From the NCBI GenBank assembly GCA_032718475.1, contig JAUCBJ010005990.1:1-31725 (forward strand): a DNA stretch of 31,725 nucleotides, in the 5' to 3' direction. The notes under the pieces are model-generated. The model had not been told where the DNA came from, did not search any database, and saw only the letters and a program-made list of their open reading frames with translations. The position numbers were made by a program, and so were the translations under genes. Positions 1-10,781 of the stretch are shown piece by piece (within the stretch, counting starts at the first letter, position 1; each line of letters starts with the position of its first letter). The DNA comes from Nemertoderma westbladi (Eukaryota; Xenacoelomorpha; Nemertodermatida; Nemertodermatidae).

Positions 1-70
1 CAGTAACTAAACAACAACTGCTGCCCTAGCCTAATAGACTCAGATACCACCAGCCACCAACAGACAAAAG
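1..70 (+). other. Leader of a left-truncated LTR retroelement copy
   Basis: These 70 bases precede an ATG and resemble the leader of the complete LTR element (minus strand, 18604-18528). Both start with a GTAA-type A-rich stretch followed by CAGCTGC/CTGCTGCC-like sequence. In the complete element that stretch touches the LTR, so the first two bases here (CA) may be the last bases of an LTR lying just outside the window; that is inference. No TGG-type tRNA primer-binding site is visible in either leader. Confidence 0.5.
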
Positions 71-577
71 ATGAGCGAGTCGGGTGAAGTGACACCCACG
101 CGGACCCCGGACGACGACGATCTAACGATCCGCGAGGCCGCGACCAGGCGATATACGCCCACGACACCGGAGCCATCCGTACCGGGCGAACCGGGGATTC
201 GAGTAGAGGGGGACCGCCTGGAACCAGAGATCGAGCCGGAGGATAGAGAGATCGGGCTCGAGGAAGAGAGAGACGAGTCGACACACAGCGGGGATGTCGA
301 TACCGACGTCGCGGGCCAGCCACAGGCCGAGGGCGACGAACGGCCCACCGAGACGGCGACGGTGGGGCCGACGGTACGACGCCGGACCCGGAGAGACGAC
401 GGGGATGTCGACACCGATGTCGCCGGCCAACCGCAGGCCGAGGGCGACGCACGGCCCACCGGAACGGCGACGGTGGGGCCGCCGGTACGACGTCGAACCC
501 GGAGAGACGGACGAGGGGTCGGCGACGAGGACGTCGGGGTTTCCGAGCGACTACAACGATGGACCTACAACCCATAG
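71..577 (+). pseudogene. N-terminal gag-like fragment of LTR element, running into satellite
   Basis: The 168-residue frame matches the start of the gag-like frame of the LTR element at 9461-19183 along most of its length. Shared blocks include IREAAT, ERDESTHSG, DVAGQPQAEGD and VRRRTRRD. It is rich in Asp, Glu and Arg and looks disordered. A 37-residue block beginning DVDTDVAGQPQ occurs twice (about 291-401 and 402-512, exact period 111 bp), whereas the complete element has one copy. At about residue 163 the frame enters the 16-bp satellite, so the last residues (WTYNP) are satellite-encoded and stop at a satellite TAG. The rest of the element is not seen after the satellite, so this copy is broken. 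The molecular function is unknown beyond its gag-like position after an LTR leader. Confidence 0.6.
291..512 (+). repeat. 111-bp tandem duplication inside gag-like frame
   Basis: Two adjacent copies with a period of exactly 111 bp (37 codons), starting at 291 and 402, keep the reading frame. The copies differ at several bases. The related element at 18168-18527 has a single copy, so the duplication is specific to this copy or subfamily. Confidence 0.8.
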
Positions 578-3487
578 TACCTACAACCCACAGTACCTAC
601 AACCCATAGTACCTACAACCCATAGTACCTACAACCCACAGTACCTACAAACCACAGTACCTACAACCCATAGGACCTACAACCCACAAGACCTACAACC
701 CACAGTACCTACAACCCACAGTACCTACAACCCATAGTACCTACAACCCACAGTACCTACAACCCATGGACCTACAACCCATAGTACCTACAACCCACAG
801 TACCTACAACCCATAGTACCTACAACCCACAGCACCTACAACCCATAGTACCTACAACCCATAGTACCTACAACCCATAGTACCTACAACCCAGAGTACC
901 TACAACCCACAGTACCTACAACCCATAGTACCTACAACCCACAGTACCTACAACCCATGGACCTACAACCCATAGTACCTACAACCCATAGTACCTACAA
1001 CCCACAGTACCTACAACCCACAGTACCTACAACCCATGGACCTACAACCCATAGTACCTACAACCCACAGTACCTACAACCCATAGTACCTACAACCAAC
1101 AGTACCTACAACCAACAGTACCTACAACCCACAGTACCTACAACCCAAAGTACCTACAACCAACAGTACCTACAACCCACAGTACCTACAACCCACAGTA
1201 CCTACAACCCATAGGACCTACAACCCACAGTACCTACAACCCACAGTACCTACAACCCACAGTACCTACAACCCATAGTACCTACAACCCATAGTACCTA
1301 CAACCCACAGTACCTACAACCCATGGACCTACAACCCATAGGACCTACAACCCACAGTACCTACAACCCACAGTACCTACAACCCATAGTACCTACAACC
1401 CACAGTACCTACAACCCACAGTACCTACAACCCACAGTACCTACAACCCACAGTACCTACAACCCACAGTACCTACAACCCACAGTACCTACAACCCATA
1501 GTACCTACAACCCACAGTACCTACAACCCATAGTACCTACAACCCATGGGACCTACAACCCATAGTACCTACAACCCACAGTACCTACAACCCACAGTAC
1601 CTACAACCCACAGTACCTACAACCCACAGTACCTACAACCCATAGTACCTACAACCCATAGTACCTACAACCCACAGTACCTACAACCCATAGGACCTAC
1701 AACCCACAGTACCTACAACCCACAGTACCTACAACCCACAGTACCTACAACCCACAGTACCTACAACCCACAGTACCTACAACCCACAGTACCTACAACC
1801 CACAGTACCTACAACCCACAGTACCTACAACCCATAGTACCTACAACCCATAGTACCTACAACCCATAGTACCTACAACCCATAGGACCTACAACCCACA
1901 GTACCTACAACCCACAGTACCTACAACCCACAGTACCTACAACCCATAGTACCTACAACCCACAGTACCTACAACCCATGGACCTACAACCCATAGTACC
2001 TACAACCCATAGTACCTACAACCCACAGTACCTACAACCCACAGTACCTACAACCCACAGTACCTACAACCCACAGTACCTACAACCCATAGTACCTACA
2101 ACCCACAGTACCTACAACCCATAGTACCTACAACCCATAGTACCTACAACCAACAGTACCTACAACCCACAGTACCTACAACCAACAGTACCTACAACCC
2201 ATAGTACCTACAACCCATAGTACCTACAACCCACAGTACCTACAACCCACAGTACCTACAACCTAAAGTACCTACAACCCATAGTACCTACAACCCACAG
2301 TACCTACAACCCACAGTACCTACAACCAACAGTACCTACAACCCACAGTACCTACAACCCATAGTACCTACAACCCATAGTACCTACAACCCACAGTACC
2401 TACAACCCATGGACCTACAACCCATAGTACCTACAACCCACAGTACCTACAACCCATAGTACCTACAACCCACAGTACCTACAACCCACAGTACCTACAA
2501 CCCACAGTACCTACAACCCACAGTACCTACAACCCATAGTACCTACAACCAACAGTACCTACAACCCACAGTACCTACAACCCACAGTACCTACAACCCA
2601 CAGCACCTACAACCCATAGGACCTACAACCCATAGTACCTACAACCCATAGGACCTACAACCCACAGTACCTACAACCCACAGTACCTACAACCAACAGT
2701 ACCTACAACCCACAGTACCTACAACCCACAGTACCTACAACCCACAGTACCTACAACCCACAGTACCTACAACCCATAGTACCTACAACCCACAGTACCT
2801 ACAACCCACAGTACCTACAACCAACAGTACCTACAACCCACAGCACCTACAACCCATAGTACACAACCCATAGTACCTACAACCCACAGTACCTACAACC
2901 CACAGTACCTACAACCCATAGTACCTACAACCCACAGTACCTACAACCCACAGTACCTACAACCAACAGTACCTACAACCCACAGCACCTACAACCCATA
3001 GTACACAACCCATAGTACACAACCCATAGTACCTACAACCCATAGTACCTACAACCCACAGTACCTACAACCCACAGTACCTACAACCCACAGTACCTAC
3101 AACCCACAGTACCTACAACCCACAGTACCTACAACCAACAGTACCTACAACCCATAGGACCTACAACCCATAGGACCTACAACCCACAGTACCTACAACC
3201 CATAGGACCTACAACCCACAGTACCTACAACCCATAGTACCTACAACCCACAGTACCTACAACCCATAGTACCTACAACCCACAGTACCTACAACCCACA
3301 GTACCTACAACCCACAGTACCTACAACCCACAGTACCTACAACCAACAGTACCTACAACCCATAGGACCTACAACCCATAGGACCTACAACCCACAGTAC
3401 CTACAACACATAGGACCTACAACCCATAGGACCTACAACCCACAGTACCTACAACAGATAGGACCTACAACCCACAGTACCTACAAA
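561..3487. repeat. 16-bp satellite array, about 180 units
   Basis: The basic unit is CCTACAACCCACAGTA. The main variant has T for C in the fifth-last position (CCCATAGTA). Rarer variants include CCAACAGTA, CCATGGA, CCATAGGA and CCCAAAGTA. Most units are 16 bp, with occasional 13-bp units near 2860 and 3000 and a 17-bp unit near 1547. Because 16 is not a multiple of 3, all three frames read the same cyclic 16-residue peptide, QYLQPTVPTTHSTYNP. This gives several false open frames, ended wherever the TAG of a CATAG variant falls in frame. The array starts inside a gag-like frame and ends abruptly at unrelated sequence. Confidence 0.97.
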
Positions 3488-5515
3488 TGGAATTAGGAAG
3501 CCAGGCCGTGCTGTAATACCGGTACTGTTGGCCAGCTGAGACAGTGATGTCAGTTGATCGCACTGATGATGGTTATGTGATATATAACAGAAACGTCTGC
3601 TAAATATAATGATATTCAGGACGTTCCTGCTCAATCATTCCGGTGTTGGTTTTTCTTTTTAATAGCAATATTTCAAGTGCCTACCCCTAATGCAATCGCC
3701 TTGATTTCTGCCATATATTTATAACATTAAAAGCACGTTTCCGCGCTGCTTTTTTATGTGAGGTATTCTGAGCTTTTTTTGAGCTGTATTTCTAGCTTTT
3801 TTTCAAGCTTTTTTGAGCTTTTTTTCAAGCTTTTTTTGAGCTTTCTTTCAAGCTTTTTTTTGAGCTTTTTTCAAGCTTTGTAAAGATAAGAACCGAATCC
3901 ACAAATGTTCTCACTTTGGATCTCGAGAGTCTAGAAATTTTTCGCTGGATACGCTAATATCCATGGGTTCGAATGTCTAATAGGTCAAGCCGTTCTAAAT
4001 GCGGTTTCATCTACCGGTCTAATTTTACTCAGGGGTCTTCCCACTAAGGTCCACCAACCACTGCTAAACCCCCGCGAACAGTGGAAGAATTGAATATTCT
4101 TCCTATTCTCGGGCGTACAGCTGTTGCTAACTGTGGCAAATGTGTAACCTCACCAGGGCTACTCTCTCCAGTAGGGGAAAATCAATTTTATTACTCAAGT
4201 AGTGAAGCCTTATCAACCGACAGACAATCTGTAGTTCAGGTTGCGCAATGGGGCGCGGGCTAATTTAATCTTATAATTTGATCCGAAAATATCTAATTAA
4301 TTCTGAATGTGCTAAACCTGGGTCAAACAGCTGTCAATAGGACCGGGTTACCGAATGTTTCGAGTGCCAACGTATGTCTATATACTGTTCAATCTGCTCA
4401 ATAAACCTGATCAAAATAACTGAATGAATAACATGACAGGTTTTATTTCAATCACTTAACTTATGTACTAAAATAAAATAAATGAGAGAAATTAGTCCCC
4501 AATGAAACCTAATCCGGCATACAAATGCAATGAGCACTACTAATTTATTTTGACTCGGCTAAGCTGGTGCACACAAAGCGTCTATTATACCTAACCTTTA
4601 CATAGATGCTCCGCAAATACCTAAGTATTCCACTCCAAATTTAAATAATATTAAAGGCACGCTATATTGCGTTTCTAATTTGAATAATTACGCCTAATAT
4701 CGCTACCCTTTTTTATACTAAATTTTCGCTGAAACGAAATTTATTTGGTCGGATTTTTGCTGAGATACGAAAGGTTTTTCAGGCCTGTCAATGGTTTAAA
4801 AACTTTCAGCAAACCCCAGGTGCGAAGCAGAACCCCCACGGCATCCGTCCCACCATAGAGTGATCCCAAAACATGCCCGGTTCTTCCCTTTTTATAAATA
4901 GAAACCCCGTAGTTTGTCATCTCGTCCACCTGCTCCAAAACGCGCTCCTGGTAGGCACCTCCCTAAGCCACCTAATCCAACGTGCAGAGTGTCATTCTAC
5001 CAGTAAGCCGGTGTAGAGTACTGCAAAGGCATAGGCAGTAAGCGAAAAACAATCGCATTGGCAGACAGCTTATCTGTAATAATTCAATCAGTTATTCACG
5101 ATAAAAATTGCAGAATAACAATATTATTGAATCTGCACACAACAGCTAAATCAAACTAGCAGCTAACACTAACTGAAACTAGTAAGAAAGATAATAACGA
5201 AAGAATATAGTGAGTGAGTCACCCACAGTCATGCACAAAAGTTCTACCATTAAGTCAACCGGGATGGATATGCCAATGAGTGAGCAGGATCGTAACCCTC
5301 TCCCTCCTATTAAGGATTATTACCATATATGGCCATGAAAGTGCTTTCTAGTAGACCTGTACGTGTACACGAGCTATTACTTAATAGTGAATTCTTACAA
5401 AGGGATTACTGTGGCTGTACAATATTTTACTATCAAAATTCGATTGCATTGGTATTACTATTAAATATACACTGTAACTAATGATGTGTTAACTATGAAT
5501 TCAACTGTTACGCCC
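3488..5515. other. AT-rich DNA with no recognised gene
   Basis: About 2 kb with no convincing coding region apart from the simple repeat listed separately. Small open frames at 4081-4263 (+, 60 codons) and 4741-4938 (-, 65 codons) have no recognised motif and no supporting context. I cannot say whether this is host DNA or unidentified repeat. Confidence 0.6.
3768..3880. repeat. GAGCTTTTTT/CAAGCTTTTTT minisatellite
   Basis: Degenerate tandem array alternating GAGCTTTTTT and CAAGCTTTTTT blocks, each ten to thirteen bases, about nine blocks. The AAGCTT and GAGCTT cores make the strand partly self-complementary. A shorter array of the same type lies at 19467-19516. Confidence 0.85.
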
Positions 5516-7249
5516 ACTACTAGGATCGGCATGCTGCATTGCAGCTGCATTTTTAAGAATGCTGTGCTGGCTTGTCAACAAAATTGCACCACCACAACTC
5601 CCTATCACCCATGACATTTGCTAGATCATCCGCATCTTCAAGGCCAGTGTCCTTTAAAATGCGTCTCAAGAATGTCATGGGCTCTCATGCTGGTTCTCAT
5701 GGCGAAAGCAATGTCCTGCAAAGCGGAGGCGATTTTGTTCTAGTGTCAAGCTTGGGGGAACCAATGAGACACCTCCAATGTTATATAGTGTCTGGTTGGA
5801 GATGTGTGCATTGTACTTGACACAATGAACCCGGCGTAGCATTCTTGTGAATGTGCCATCCAGAGATTTGGTGTCCTCAGCAGTTAGAGCCCAGCATGGT
5901 CATGGACTCCCGTAGAGAAGTACTGGAACTACTGCTGCTCTAAATAATCGGACCTTAAGTTTCCGATTAATTCTCGGTGACTTCCAAATCCTGGAAAGCC
6001 TATTCAAGGCTGCCCATGCCTTTTCCTTACGTATTCGAAGGTCCTCACCTGACTTCCGGATCCATGATCCCAGGTAACAGAAGTCGTCCACATGCTCAAG
6101 CATACCATCCCTTGAGCTTATGCTCATCTGATCAGAGACTTGCTGAGGACTTTCAAAGTTAACTGTCAAAATTTTGGTCTTTCTGGAGTTAATAAAACGA
6201 CTAACACTAGAAGCAGCATGTTCTAATGAGCTGAGGAGCCGTTGGGCTCCCTCTAATGATTCTGAGAGTACTCCTAAGTCATCAGCAAAGTCTAGATCAG
6301 TTAGGTACTTGGCAGGATTTCCTCGACTTCTGGAGCCAGTAGGTGGAGTTATCATCACCCCATCATCATTATGATGATCTAAGGACATGCGTAGAACATA
6401 GTCAACCACAATAATGAACAAGAATGGTGCAAGTGTGTGTCCTTGGAGGACGCCCCATAACACTTCAAATGGTTCTGTGTCACCATCAACAGTAGACACA
6501 AATGTTGTCGAACCATCGTATACTGATCTGATTGCTGCAATAATTTCATCAGGAATCCCATATAATGAAAGTATGCTGAACATACGTGAGCGAGAGACTG
6601 AATCAAAGGCCTTGAAGAAGTCAACAAAGATAACAGGCAGATGCCTGTCTTTCTTTTTTGATAATTCTTCAATTATCCTTCTAAGTGCCAAAATGGGCTC
6701 CATGGTCCCACGACCTTTACGGAACCCATTCTGATTTCCACAGAGCAGTCTCTCAATGGGATCCCTGATGCGATTTAATAGAATCCTATTGTATAGCTTT
6801 GCAGCAATCGAGATCAATGAGATTCCCCGAAAAGAACCATAGAGTGTTAGGTTGCCCTTCTTGGGAACTGGCACCAACTTATTTGTTTTCATTTCTTGTG
6901 GGACTCTTGTTGTTCGGTACATGTCTACTATGATGGGATAGATGAGCTTTAAACACTCAGGTATTTTAAAGACCTCAGGGGGAACACCATCTACTCCACT
7001 GGCACGATTGGTATTAATGCTCTTTGCAGCAGCCTTCACTTCTGCAAAGGAGATATCAGCAATGGGAATATCTGGGAGTACAGACTCAGACACTTTTACT
7101 TCTATAAAGTTATCAGGCAATACCCTGTCATTATTTAGGAGCTTTTCAAAGTGGGCTTTCCAACCATTGAGGCGATCGGCTGGTGATTCAGCCTTAACCT
7201 TGGTGGTTGGTTGGCTGTAAATAGCCCAAGTAAATTTAAATGCACCCAA
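5516..7249 (-). mobile_element. LINE copy 1 (RTE-like non-LTR retrotransposon), 5'-truncated
   Basis: The minus-strand element ends (plus 5516) in a short (TAG)n-like tail, ACTACTAGG on the plus strand, as does LINE copy 2. Short tandem tails rather than poly(A) are usual for RTE-clade elements; the clade call is inference. Recognisable similarity begins near 7249, and no endonuclease domain is visible upstream, so the copy lacks its 5' part. No target-site duplication could be recognised. Confidence 0.75.
5553..7249 (-). pseudogene. LINE reverse transcriptase, broken near its C-terminus
   Basis: A 449-residue open frame (7249 to 5900) covers a non-LTR reverse transcriptase. It holds the linker DRLNGWKAHFEKLLNN, finger motif VPVPKKGNLTLYGSFRGISL, QNGFRKGRGT, palm motif A FVDFFKAFDS (two catalytic-type Asp), motif B GVLQGHTLAP and motif C DLDFADD (FADD box), then the thumb motif YLGSWI and LLYG. 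After LLYGSP a TGA interrupts the frame. Recognisable family sequence continues beyond it (WALTAEDTKSLDGTFTRML, LRFAGHC). A second break, a frame change near 5680, is followed by a C-terminal tail reaching a stop at 5553-5555. All catalytic motifs survive, so the breaks are confined to the C-terminal region. It would have made cDNA at the target by target-primed reverse transcription. It is about 40% similar by eye to LINE copy 2. Confidence 0.85.
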
Positions 7250-7548
7250 ATGTTCCTCTATCCCTAATATGACTTAAAATGAGCGCGAATCCTTATCCTC
7301 TTCCCAATTTCCAATAATAACTATTAAGATTTTTTTACGTAGATCTAAATACATACTGTAATACTGTATTACTTCGATTTTCTTCCGAATAGCACTAATA
7401 TAATTTATCTAAGAAAATCTTAAAAAATTCGGCTCTATTTCTTACTTACTAAATATTCGGACGATTGCCTACCAAATACCAAACGATTGCCTAGGTTTTT
7501 TAACAGGCTTGTTATGCCTTTTCTAACGTTCAATTAAAATTAAGATAA
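7250..7548. other. AT-rich spacer between two LINE copies
   Basis: About 300 bases with no recognised coding region, repeat or RNA gene. It ends in the sequence duplicated by insertion of LINE copy 2. Confidence 0.6.
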
Positions 7549-7560
7549 TACGAATGTTCT
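7549..7560. repeat. Target-site duplication, 3' side of LINE copy 2
   Basis: TACGAATGTTCT occurs here and identically at 9419-9430, exactly flanking the LINE. The left copy abuts the (TAG)n tail and the right copy abuts the truncated 5' end. This is the expected footprint of a target-primed insertion. Confidence 0.9.
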
Positions 7561-9418
7561 ACTACTACTACTAGGTCGAGCGAACTCGGACAGTGGAAAT
7601 GAGATCCTTCCAGGCTTCCCGATTCTCCATAGTTGTCGCAATTTCGTTTCTCCCAAGTTCAGTATCCCTTTCAAGTTGATCTATATATGTTATGGCGGTC
7701 GTCCATGACTACGCTTTCCATGAGTTGGTTGCCAGAGAAGTAGATCTGGTATGACCTCGTCTTTACTTCGCCAGCAGTGCCCACTGAATCTTAATATGCG
7801 TTCACGGAGGGTGGTTGATACAGGTAGTATTGTACCATAAAGCTCGGCGTTTGTCATGTGTTGTCTCCAGCTGATGTTTAGGGCTGCCCTTAGTAGTCTT
7901 GTGTAGCAACCATTAATTCGTTCGTTGTTCAAGTGATTTAGTCAGTGTCCAGGTCTCACCCCCTTATAAAAATACACTTTCCACTGTGGCTCGAAAGAAC
8001 TTAGTCTTCAGGTGCCTGGAGAGATCTGATTTCCAGATGGTATCCATTTTTGATAGAGCTACCCAAGCCTTTGCTTTCCTAACTTCTATGTCCTTTTTGC
8101 TACTCTCTATCCATGATCCAAGGTACTGGAAGTCATCGACCTTCCTTAGTTGATTATTATCAATGGTTGTCAAGTTCCCATCAACATTAAAGGTCATGAA
8201 TTCGGTCTTTGTAGCATTTATATGCAATCCAACCTCCTTAGCAGCCCTCTCCACTTTATTTAGTAGAAGCTGTGCATCTGCTAGCGTATTAGAGAGCAGG
8301 GCGATGTCATCCGCAAAGTCGGTGTCTGTGACTGTAGTTGCCGGATATCTACTACTTCTGCGTTCTTGAAGTGTGAATCCCAGATCTTCACCCTTTGTGG
8401 CCGTCCTCATTGCGTAATCCAGCACAATTACAAATAGTATTGGTGCTAATGTGTCACCTTGCAGTACGCCAGCCAGGATTGAGAAAAACTCAGTTTCACC
8501 ATCTGGTGAGAGTACCTGCGCTTCTGCGCTTCTTGAAGTCCACAAAAGTCATGACTGCGGGGAGATTCTTTGACTTAATTCCTTCAATCAGTCTCCGTAG
8601 TGCAAGTATCTGAGCTATTGTTGATCTACTTGGTCGAAATCCGTTTTGGCTCTTACGCAGTAGTTTCTCTATGTGAGGCCTAATCCTATATAGAATCATT
8701 TTATTGTATATTTTGGCAGCTACCACAAGCAGACAGATCCCACGATAGTTTGTTGGTATGCCGAGGTCTCCTTTCTTGGGGAGAGGCTTTAGTTGACCTT
8801 TAGTCCAAATTTGTGGTGGCTTTTCCCCTTTTAACATCTGGTTGCAAACATTCAATAATGGTCTGTTTAGCACTCCGGTTTTCCATACCTCCGCTGGGAT
8901 TTCATCTAATCCACTCGCTTTATTATTGGACATGCTTTTAATGCTTCTTTGGAGTTTGGCAGGTGTGAAGTCCCCTGTTTCTATAGGTAGTGTCTTGTCA
9001 TATATTTTCCTTATAGGGCTGACCTCGATGTTTGGTGGCTGCCCAAGCAAGTTGCTGAAGTGATTTTTCCACTTCCCAACACGTTCTTCAGGACTATCAG
9101 CTTTGAGGCGCCCCTTTGCACAACTTTTCCGACCAGATACCTCATTTACAGTTTGCCAGGTAAGTCTTGATTGTTGCTTTATGTGAGCAGTTGTAATTGC
9201 TTCAGTTTTATCCTGTATGTACTTTTCCTGGCTGATGTTGTAGGCCAATTTAAGATCGTCCTTAGCTTTCTCAACCTTGTTAATGTTTTCAATTGTTGGT
9301 TGTTTGGTTTTAACTTTGTAGGCTATCTTAAGATCTTCTCTCTTACAAGTAACCTCAGAGTTTTGCCATGGCACATACTGTTTTCGTTTGGGTTTCTGGG
9401 GGATATGCCTCTTAGCAT
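7561..9418 (-). mobile_element. LINE copy 2 (RTE-like), 5'-truncated, with 12-bp TSD
   Basis: A 1.86-kb minus-strand insertion bounded by the exact 12-bp duplication TACGAATGTTCT. Its 3' end is a (TAG)4-type tail at 7561-7574, in which the reading frame's stop codon is itself part of the tail. The 5' end starts inside the region before the reverse transcriptase, so the endonuclease was lost at insertion. Confidence 0.9.
7564..9418 (-). pseudogene. LINE reverse transcriptase remnant with deleted motif A
   Basis: The N-terminal part (about 9418-8496) carries the connector ERVGKWKNHFSNLLGQPP, the GLDEIPAEVW block, PLPKKGDL, NYRGICLL, QNGFRPSRST and the start of motif A, TFVDFKK. The frame then breaks at about 8520-8545, and the next frame (8545-7964) starts inside the following block, with AEAQVLSPDGETEFF, motif B GVLQGDTLAP, motif C DTDFADDIALLS and YLGSWI. 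Roughly 35 codons, including the second motif A Asp, are missing, so the enzyme is dead. The junction carries a direct repeat of GAAGCGCA, possibly marking the deletion. A TAA near 7964 and further frame changes near 7932 and 7690 follow. The C-terminal tail (LRFSGHCWRS, LLLWQPTHGKRS) leads to the (TAG)n end. Confidence 0.85.
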
Positions 9419-9430
9419 TACGAATGTTCT
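9419..9430. repeat. Target-site duplication, 5' side of LINE copy 2
   Basis: Second copy of TACGAATGTTCT, identical to 7549-7560. Confidence 0.9.
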
Positions 9431-9437
9431 AGAAGTA

Positions 9438-9460
9438 GATAATAATAATAATAATAATCA
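9438..9460. repeat. (AAT)n microsatellite and left TSD of the LTR element
   Basis: A short run of AAT units ends in AATCA (9456-9460), which is repeated exactly at 19184-19188 just beyond the far LTR. It is the 5-bp target-site duplication of the LTR element. Confidence 0.85.
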
Positions 9461-10038
9461 TGTGACGGGATCCACCGAGGATCCCGGTTTATCCGGTTAT
9501 CTGATTTACGCGTTCCCCTCTGTGTGTGTATGAAAAGAGTTCTGGGTTGTTGAGAGTTATTCTGACTTTGTTGTAAACGATATGTATAAAATGTAGAATA
9601 TAAGATAAAGTATAAGCACAATTGAAAATAAGTGAATGTACCAGTAAAAGCTGAATTATGGACGATGGCAGTGAACGGTAATAAGAGTTCCCATTCTGCC
9701 CTAACTAAAACTGACTAACCAAGTGAATGAATTGGCACAACAAATGGTAATATATGTTGCACTGGTTGGCCGCATTACATTACTCAGTGGATGCCTTCCC
9801 CCCATTGGCTAATAACTCACTTCTCGCCCTCCCATCTCTCTGGGAGTGCTTCCCCCCGCTACTGTCACTCTCTCCCTCCCGGAGGTGTAACCTCTGACCC
9901 CCGCTGTGTGTGTTCCTTTGGGGTTTATCGCCCCTTTTTATTGGGGTGACACGAGGTTGATTGGTAATCAACCTCGTGCTCCCAATATTGCTTAAAGCCA
10001 ACTTTGTGGGGTGGCTAGCGGAATTTAATATGCTAACA
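9461..10038 (-). repeat. 3' LTR (578 bp)
   Basis: Direct repeat of 18605-19183 with TG...CA ends. It holds an AATAAA on the minus strand (plus 9937-9942), which may be a polyadenylation signal. It also has a perfect 13-bp hairpin at 9950-9978 and a GGGATCC/GGATCCC inverted repeat close to its inner end on the plus strand. Confidence 0.93.
9950..9978. other. Perfect hairpin in the LTR
   Basis: CACGAGGTTGATT, a GGT loop, then the exact reverse complement: a 13-bp stem with a 3-base loop. The other LTR has the same structure at 19095-19123 with one mismatch, so it predates the insertion. Its role is unknown; it could act in RNA structure or as a protein-binding site. Confidence 0.85.
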
Positions 10039-10047
10039 CTCCCCTCC
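10039..10047 (-). promoter_or_regulatory. Polypurine tract of LTR element
   Basis: The minus strand reads GGAGGGGAG directly against the first base of the 3' LTR (TGTTAGC). This is the position and composition expected of the plus-strand primer for retroelement reverse transcription. Confidence 0.75.
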
Positions 10048-10076
10048 ATGCTATCTTCCCGGTGAGAAGATAGCAT
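10048..10076. other. 11-bp hairpin adjoining the polypurine tract
   Basis: ATGCTATCTTC, a 7-base loop CCGGTGA, then its exact reverse complement GAAGATAGCAT. It abuts the polypurine tract with no gap. In the element's RNA it would sit immediately upstream of the tract. Confidence 0.8.
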
Positions 10077-10781
10077 CCACCTCTAGTGCGCTACAATTCC
10101 GCTGGATCCCGATCTACTATCGGGTGTGGGGTGGAATTATTTTCTCCGGAGCCGGCTTTCCAGGGCGCTCCCTATGGGTATGATATCGCTACCCTGTTTA
10201 CCTGGTGTCCCGTGTCGGGCCGATCGTGCACTCTTCTCACACAATTTTTGTTTCCCCAACACTTTCGCCACTCTAACTCCACTCTACTCTCACCCTGACT
10301 CTCCTCTACTTCTCCTCACTCTTGCTCTAACCTTCGGACCCCCTTGTCCCTCACTCTGCCTCTTACTCCTCCCCCCCACACTTGAATTGCACCCGCACTC
10401 TCTTCGCGTTATCACTCGACCCCTATCTCAACCATTCACTCCTGGCGAGCCTCACCCCCCTCGTGTGCCGTCGCACTCAAGAAGTGTGAAGTCGTCCAGC
10501 GTCCCGTTCATCATAGTCAATCGTCCCCCAGTCCCAGTAGCTAATTGGAAAAAGGTTGTATGACTATAGTACTTACTTTGATTATATTTTGCTAAACTGA
10601 TGATTATTACGTACGTACCTACTAATTGCACTTTTCAATTATTTAAATTACTTGAATTTGTAGTTAGGAGTTCGCACGTCTCACGTGGTGCCTTCCAGGC
10701 ATGCCACATTGAAGTCTACTTCTTTCCATCTGACTTTGGGAACCATCTCAACTCTTTCCCTCTGTCGTTCTCCTCCCTTGG
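10077..10781 (-). other. 3' untranslated region of LTR element
   Basis: About 700 bases between the end of the zinc-knuckle frame and the hairpin/polypurine tract. The plus strand is strongly pyrimidine-rich between about 10250 and 10500, so the transcript is purine-rich. Plus-strand open frames here reflect base composition and have no domain support. Confidence 0.5.

Noticed and set aside
561-3487. Possible CRISPR-like or protein-coding repeat (PTTHSTYNP proteins)
   Set aside because: Units are contiguous with no spacers, and all three frames read the same peptide because the period is 16 bp. Open frames end wherever a CATAG variant occurs. This is a satellite.
1-3487. Complete LTR element in plus orientation
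   Set aside because: Only leader and N-terminal gag are present. No LTR, protease or later genes follow the satellite in this window.
3950-3990. tRNA-like B box (GGGTTCGAATG)
   Set aside because: No matching A box at proper spacing and no cloverleaf could be built.
4081-4263. 60-codon plus frame as a host gene
   Set aside because: No motif, signal peptide or neighbouring exon signal. This length is expected by chance.
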